Below, piece by piece: positions 60,324 to 64,000 of a stretch of 64,000 nucleotides of DNA. The position numbers and the translations under genes are program-made. Below the pieces are notes generated by a model. The model was not told where the DNA came from. It made no database searches and saw nothing but the letters and a program-made list of their open reading frames with translations. Every line of letters begins with the position of its first letter. Position 1 is the stretch's first letter. The DNA is from Nitrospinaceae bacterium (GTDB lineage Bacteria > Nitrospinota > Nitrospinia > Nitrospinales > Nitrospinaceae). The stretch lies in NCBI GenBank assembly GCA_029261395.1, contig JAJDBJ010000036.1, positions 1 through 64,000 of the forward strand, given 5' to 3'.

Positions 60324-61043
60324 ATGAAAGTATCGGCCATCATTCCCGCCGCCGGAATGGGGATCCGAATGGGTTCCAATATTCCGAAACAGTTTTTGCT
60401 GCTCGACGGCAAACCCATCCTGCATCACACTCTGAAGGTTCTGGATCAATGTTCCATAGTGAATGAAATTATCCTGGTTATGTCGGAAAAGGAAATTGAA
60501 AATTCCCGGCAACCGATTCAGGATTCCCATCCTAAAGTAACAAGGATCATTGCAGGAGGAAAGGAACGGCAGGATTCCGTTTATAACGGTTTGCAGAGCC
60601 TGGACTCCGAGACCGATATCGTTGTGGTTCACGACGGCGTCCGACCATTTGTTTCAGCGGATCTCATCCACGAAACGGTCGAGGTCGCCCGCGATTTTGG
60701 CGCGGCGATCACCGCGATTCCCGTAAGTGATACGATTAAAAAAGTGAATGAAGAGGGCCTGGTCGAGTGTACCGTTGACCGCAACGGATTGTGGCGCGTT
60801 CAAACGCCGCAGACGTTCCAGGTCGCTTTGCTTAAGGAAGCCTTTGCAAAAGCCCAGGCTGATAATTTTTATGGAACCGATGAAGGTTCCTTGATCGAAT
60901 ACCTGGGAAGGGAAGTAAAAGTAGTCTCTGGTTCGGAGTTCAATATCAAAATCACACGCCCGGAAGATTTGGTATTGGGAGAAAAAATAGCCGAACTTCT
61001 GAAGATCCGCCACTCCGAACCCCGGGCGGAGAGCTGGTCGTGA
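60324..61043 (+). CDS. ispD: 2-C-methyl-D-erythritol 4-phosphate cytidylyltransferase
   Basis: A 239-residue enzyme: AIIPAAGMGIRMGSNIPKQF at the start binds CTP; GGKERQDSVYNGL, VVVHDGVRPFVS and GLWRVQTPQTFQ are the family motifs. It joins CTP and methylerythritol phosphate in the MEP isoprenoid pathway. It overlaps the following DUF1232-like gene by four bases. ispF is not adjacent. Confidence 0.96.
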   Translation: MKVSAIIPAAGMGIRMGSNIPKQFLLLDGKPILHHTLKVLDQCSIVNEIILVMSEKEIENSRQPIQDSHPKVTRIIAGGKERQDSVYNGLQSLDSETDIVVVHDGVRPFVSADLIHETVEVARDFGAAITAIPVSDTIKKVNEEGLVECTVDRNGLWRVQTPQTFQVALLKEAFAKAQADNFYGTDEGSLIEYLGREVKVVSGSEFNIKITRPEDLVLGEKIAELLKIRHSEPRAESWS

Positions 61044-61285
61044 TCAAGAATATACTGGTTGCTTTGGCCGGTCTGCTCAGCCTGGTGTACCTGCTCAATC
61101 CCACAGCCGGTTTATTTGAGCTGATTCCGGATAATTTGCCTATCATCGGCAATCTGGACGAAGCGGCGGCTGTTGCCATTATTTTGGCGGCGTTTCGGTA
61201 TTATGGGATCGATTTGACATCTTTTCTCAGCCGGGGCGTGAAAGGCCACTCTCAGTCATCGGGTAAGAAAGGTGACCCAGAATAG
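61040..61285 (+). CDS. DUF1232-like small membrane protein
   Basis: An 81-residue protein. YLLNPTAGLFELIPDNLPII and GNLDEAAAVAIILAAFRYYG match the DUF1232/YkvA pattern, with one or two short helices. Function is unknown. The GTG start overlaps the ispD stop (GTGA), so translation is coupled. Confidence 0.75.
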   Translation: MIKNILVALAGLLSLVYLLNPTAGLFELIPDNLPIIGNLDEAAAVAIILAAFRYYGIDLTSFLSRGVKGHSQSSGKKGDPE

Positions 61286-61411
61286 CCACCTTCCTGGAAA
61301 AAACTTACTCCCTCCCGCTTTTCTCGGCATCTAACACTTGTGATTCGCTGGTCCCTCATACAATTCGTTTTTATAACCCTGATCCGCCAATTATTTGGAA
61401 GGAGAATAGCC

Positions 61412-61849
61412 ATGCTGAAAGTAGGTAGTGAAGCCCCCGATTTTCTGGTCAACGACCACAATGGAAACCGAGTCACGCTGAAGGATTTGCGAGGAAAGAA
61501 AGTCATCCTCTGGTTTTACCCAAAAGCCGATACCCCCGGGTGCACCATGGAAGGCAAAGGATTTCGCGACGATTACGAGAAGTTTCAGGAAAAGGGCACT
61601 GTGATTCTGGGAGTCAGCCTGGACAGCGAGGCGGAAAATAAAGCGTTTGCGGAAAAGTTTAATTTCCCCTATCCCCTGCTGTGCGACGTCGGGCGGGAAA
61701 TTGCAATGGCTTATCACGCCATTCAAAGCAAAGACGACGCCTATGCCTCACGCATCAGCTATGTGATCGACGAACAAGGAGTCATTCAGGAAGCCATCGA
61801 TAAGGTGGATACCTCAGCGCACTCCAAAGACCTGTGTTCCCGGCTTTAA
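61412..61849 (+). CDS. bcp: Peroxiredoxin, Bcp/PrxQ type
   Basis: A 145-residue thiol peroxidase. YPKADTPGCT carries the peroxidatic Cys44; the common resolving Cys five residues later is absent (Lys49). Cys91 in PLLCDVG or Cys near the C-terminus (LCSRL) could serve instead, or the enzyme may be 1-Cys. It reduces hydroperoxides using thioredoxin or a related thiol donor. AAGGAG lies about eight bases before the ATG at 61412; the frame opens earlier without a ribosome site. Confidence 0.92.
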   Translation: MLKVGSEAPDFLVNDHNGNRVTLKDLRGKKVILWFYPKADTPGCTMEGKGFRDDYEKFQEKGTVILGVSLDSEAENKAFAEKFNFPYPLLCDVGREIAMAYHAIQSKDDAYASRISYVIDEQGVIQEAIDKVDTSAHSKDLCSRL

Positions 61850-61963
61850 ATACTTAATCCTGGGGTTTCACATACTTGGCTGACGTCTTTTAGTTCGAGG
61901 GCTTGACCTGAAGGGAGAGGCAAGCTATTATTCCACCTTTATTCATTCAAGCTTTGAGAGCCG

Positions 61964-63064
61964 ATGTCCTATCAAGATCAGATAAAAAACCTTCATCCCC
62001 TTAATGCTCAGGAAAGAAAGCAGAAGAAAGCTCTCCTCAAAACCCGAATCGATCCGATTGATTTCGATAAAATAAAAAACGTGGCCGATCTGGTAGAGGC
62101 CTATCAGGGTACCTCGATTCAGGCCCGCAATGTCGGCCAGTGCGCCCATATTTATCAAAAGATGCTCAAGGACAAGGAACGCCCGACGATCATGCTGGGG
62201 TTGGCCGGACCGCTCATCGCCGCTGGCCTGCGCAAGGTGATTCGAGATATGATTCACCACAACATGGTGGATGTCGTGGTTTCCACCGGGGCAATTCTGT
62301 ATCAGGATTTTTACGCGGCCATGGGAGCCGGACATTATTACGGCAGTCCAGAGGCCGATGACACCCGACTGCGGGAACTGCTGATCAATCGCATCTACGA
62401 CACCTATGTCGATGAGGAAAAATTTGCCCAGTTCGATTCCCTGATCGGCCAGTTTGCCGACAGTCTGCCTGCACGCAAATATTCCAGTCGAGAGTTTATC
62501 TCGCTTCTCTCTAAAGTAATCGATGACAAAGATTCGATTCTTGTCACCGCCCGCAAAAAAGGAGTTCCGATTTTTTGTCCGGCGCTCAACGATTCCAGTA
62601 TTGGTATTGGTATAACCGAACATTATGTCGATGCCAGGAAAGCAGGACGGCAACCGATCACCATCGACTCCATTCGTGATAATTATGAGTTGACCCAGTT
62701 GGTGGTGAAATCCAAAAAAACAGCGGCGTTTTACGTGGCAGGCGGAGTGCCAAAAAATTATATCAACGATTCGATTGTCATGAGTTATATCTTCGGAAAG
62801 AATACCGGCGGCCACAAATATGCAATACAGATGACCACCGATGCGCCGCATTGGGGCGGGCTCAGCGGCAGTACCCTGGCCGAGGCTCAGTCCTGGGGCA
62901 AGGTCAACAAGGAAGCCAATTTCAGTATGGCTTTTGTTGAGCCCAGCGTTTCACTGCCCCTCGTATTTGGCTCCGCTTTTCAGAGAAAAGCACACAAGGG
63001 CCGGAGTCGACTCTCCATCAAGTGGTCGGGAGACGAGTTGAAAGAGCTCAAAGTGAAAAAATAA
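61964..63064 (+). CDS. Deoxyhypusine synthase-family protein
   Basis: A 366-residue NAD-dependent protein of the deoxyhypusine synthase fold: MLGLAGPLIAAGLRKVIRDM, HHNMVDVVVSTGA, GVPIFCPALNDSSIGIGI and ITIDSIRDNYELT. AQSWGKV carries Lys313, which matches the catalytic Lys of the eukaryotic enzyme. The eukaryotic enzyme modifies eIF5A with spermidine; bacteria lack eIF5A, and bacterial homologues may make homospermidine or act on another target. The ATG follows GAGCCG, a weak site. Confidence 0.9.
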   Translation: MSYQDQIKNLHPLNAQERKQKKALLKTRIDPIDFDKIKNVADLVEAYQGTSIQARNVGQCAHIYQKMLKDKERPTIMLGLAGPLIAAGLRKVIRDMIHHNMVDVVVSTGAILYQDFYAAMGAGHYYGSPEADDTRLRELLINRIYDTYVDEEKFAQFDSLIGQFADSLPARKYSSREFISLLSKVIDDKDSILVTARKKGVPIFCPALNDSSIGIGITEHYVDARKAGRQPITIDSIRDNYELTQLVVKSKKTAAFYVAGGVPKNYINDSIVMSYIFGKNTGGHKYAIQMTTDAPHWGGLSGSTLAEAQSWGKVNKEANFSMAFVEPSVSLPLVFGSAFQRKAHKGRSRLSIKWSGDELKELKVKK

Positions 63065-63079
63065 ATCCCGCTTCACGCC

Positions 63080-63400
63080 TCATTTTTTACCCTGATATTC
63101 GCTTTTAAATCCCAGAATATAGTATTGGTTGAATTCCAAAGGCTCGATCGCGGCGGGATAGATCATGTCCACAAACCGCTGGGTGGCAGGGGATCTTTGA
63201 TGGATGGCGACGGCATCCTCGTTTTCGAAGATCATCGTGTGTAAAAACCGGGTGGGATGCCCCATCTCCTGGTTCGCCATGTAGAACAACGTCGTCGGTT
63301 CGTTGATCCGTATATATTTGACAAAATCCTCAACGGTACGTTTGCAATCTTCCACCATCTCCGGTGGGACCTGATAACGCGCTGTCATGCATACCAGCAT
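63080..63400 (-). CDS. Antibiotic-biosynthesis-monooxygenase (ABM) domain protein
   Basis: A 106-residue single-domain protein. TARYQVPPEMVEDCKRTV and EPTTLFYMANQEM, plus SPATQRFVDMIYPA, match the ABM dimeric ferredoxin-like fold found in quinol monooxygenases and haem-degrading enzymes. It has no signal peptide. It is in the same direction as the cation-efflux gene and starts 27 bases after that gene's stop. Confidence 0.85.
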   Translation of the reverse strand: MLVCMTARYQVPPEMVEDCKRTVEDFVKYIRINEPTTLFYMANQEMGHPTRFLHTMIFENEDAVAIHQRSPATQRFVDMIYPAAIEPLEFNQYYILGFKSEYQGKK

Positions 63401-63426
63401 GAATATTTCTCCTCTTTTGAGTGATC

Positions 63427-64000
63427 CTAATTCAAATTTGTGTCAATGAAGACACGGACTTCGCTGACGTGCTCGATGGTTTGAAGATGTTCCTTCAGTT
63501 CCCTTATAACGGAATTGGCTTCATCAGGGTCGACTCCTTCTTTCATTTTAACAAACACTTCCAGCGTAGTTTTTCCGTGGTGGTAATGAACGCGCAGATG
63601 AGTTCGCTCCTGAATATCTTTCATTGAGGCGATTATTGGATCCACCTGTTTCTCCAGATAGCCTCGGTTCGCCCAGTAAATGGATTCAAACGCGTCGTCG
63701 TCTTCAGTATCGACGTGAACGAGAACCTCTTGAACGGTATCCATTGTGCGGATCAATTTGCGCCGTACGCCTTCCGCGATATGATGCCCCTCGGTGACCG
63801 ACGCTTCATGGTCGACCAGAATATGGACGTCCATCAGCACGTCACCGCCGATCCGTCGTGTTCTTAAATTGTGTGTGTGAATTACTCCAGGCAAACTGTT
63901 GATCATGGTTGCGATGCGGCGGGTTTCCTCTTCACTCAAGGCCGTGTCCATGAGATCGCTCAGCCCGCGGAATGAAATGTCATAGCCCACTTTAATGATC
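63427..64000 (-). CDS. Cation diffusion facilitator, C-terminal part (runs off window)
   Basis: At least 190 residues of a CDF transporter, entering from the window edge in IIKVGYDISFRGLSDLMD, the end of the last membrane helix. Then two copies of the cytoplasmic ferredoxin-like metal-binding domain follow: SLPGVIHTHNLRTRRIG with VDHEASVTEGHHIAEGV, and a second with THLRVHYHHGKTTLEVFV. CDF proteins export Zn2+, Fe2+ or other divalent ions. The membrane part lies beyond the window, so metal choice cannot be judged. Confidence 0.85.
   Translation of the reverse strand, partial: IIKVGYDISFRGLSDLMDTALSEEETRRIATMINSLPGVIHTHNLRTRRIGGDVLMDVHILVDHEASVTEGHHIAEGVRRKLIRTMDTVQEVLVHVDTEDDDAFESIYWANRGYLEKQVDPIIASMKDIQERTHLRVHYHHGKTTLEVFVKMKEGVDPDEANSVIRELKEHLQTIEHVSEVRVFIDTNLN

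Noticed and set aside
61943-62851. A 302-residue minus-strand frame across the deoxyhypusine-synthase-like gene
   Set aside because: Antisense shadow; the plus-strand product has the conserved family motifs.
1-64000. CRISPR array or a known anti-phage system
   Set aside because: No regularly spaced direct repeats and no cas, restriction or other standard defence genes were seen; the protease alone does not support a defence call.

Overview
The window reads as a chromosome segment of a free-living Gram-negative bacterium. It carries a complete tolQRAB-pal envelope operon, an LPS or surface-glycan locus, many exported lipoproteins and c-type cytochromes, and a proton-translocating transhydrogenase. 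The abundance of small periplasmic c-type cytochromes, a c554-like tetraheme protein, a di-heme peroxidase, several exported SUMF1-fold proteins and a bacterial deoxyhypusine-synthase homologue would fit a Nitrospinota-like or similar marine chemolithotroph. This is an inference from gene content only; no rRNA or nitrite oxidoreductase gene is present to confirm it.

Layout. 1-1.6 kb: the start of a gene leaving the window, the 3' half of a tRNA-Pro gene (a probable integration scar) and a trypsin-like protease. 1.6-6.6 kb: a fused nicotinamidase/nicotinate phosphoribosyltransferase, an HD-GYP protein and an M20 peptidase. 6.7-12.5 kb: surface glycan genes (two paralogous GT2 enzymes around an ArnT-like transferase, a WaaE-like GT2, an O-antigen-ligase-like polymerase). 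12.6-20.8 kb: metabolic and redox genes (double CDGSH protein, SDR39U1/SRPBCC protein, DDAH-like hydrolase, GGCT-like protein, thioredoxin, bioB, DUF255 protein, aroA). 20.9-25.9 kb: membrane proteins, a SUMF1-fold protein, a double ThyX-like protein and a PAS-GGDEF protein. 26.4-32.8 kb: pntAB, a second SUMF1-fold protein, msrP, cutA and a DedA-family protein. 33-36.4 kb: a tetraheme cytochrome divergent from a LysR regulator, then an MFS transporter. 36.4-46 kb: priA, two parvulin-type isomerases, a third SUMF1-fold protein, maf, a BASS transporter, an apparently exported methyltransferase and a DUF1566 protein. 46.3-50.9 kb: a lipoprotein and a run of five cytochrome genes. 50.9-64 kb: ettA, a methyltransferase, efp, tolQRAB-pal, a coiled-coil protein, ispD, bcp, a deoxyhypusine-synthase-like gene, an ABM monooxygenase and the end of a cation-efflux gene.

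Working together: the 46.9-50.9 kb genes encode eight predicted haem-binding sites on secreted or lipid-anchored proteins and look like one periplasmic electron-transfer module. tolQRAB-pal forms an envelope-constriction and outer-membrane-stability system. The glycan block probably builds and ligates LPS core or O-antigen sugars. pntAB, the NAD-salvage fusion, thioredoxin, MsrP and Bcp together serve pyridine-nucleotide and redox balance.

The most unusual signal outside genes is a family of about 100-115 bp interspersed elements (near 17.4, 31.8, 39.0 and 43.5 kb). They share an internal core beginning TTAAAACC. At least two copies have inverted terminal repeats, and one (38962-39074) has perfect 17-bp ends. 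A second, REP-like hairpin class occurs near 30.0 and 44.6 kb and supplies the ribosome-binding site and start codon of a gene at 29992. Two related short direct repeats flank the exported methyltransferase gene.
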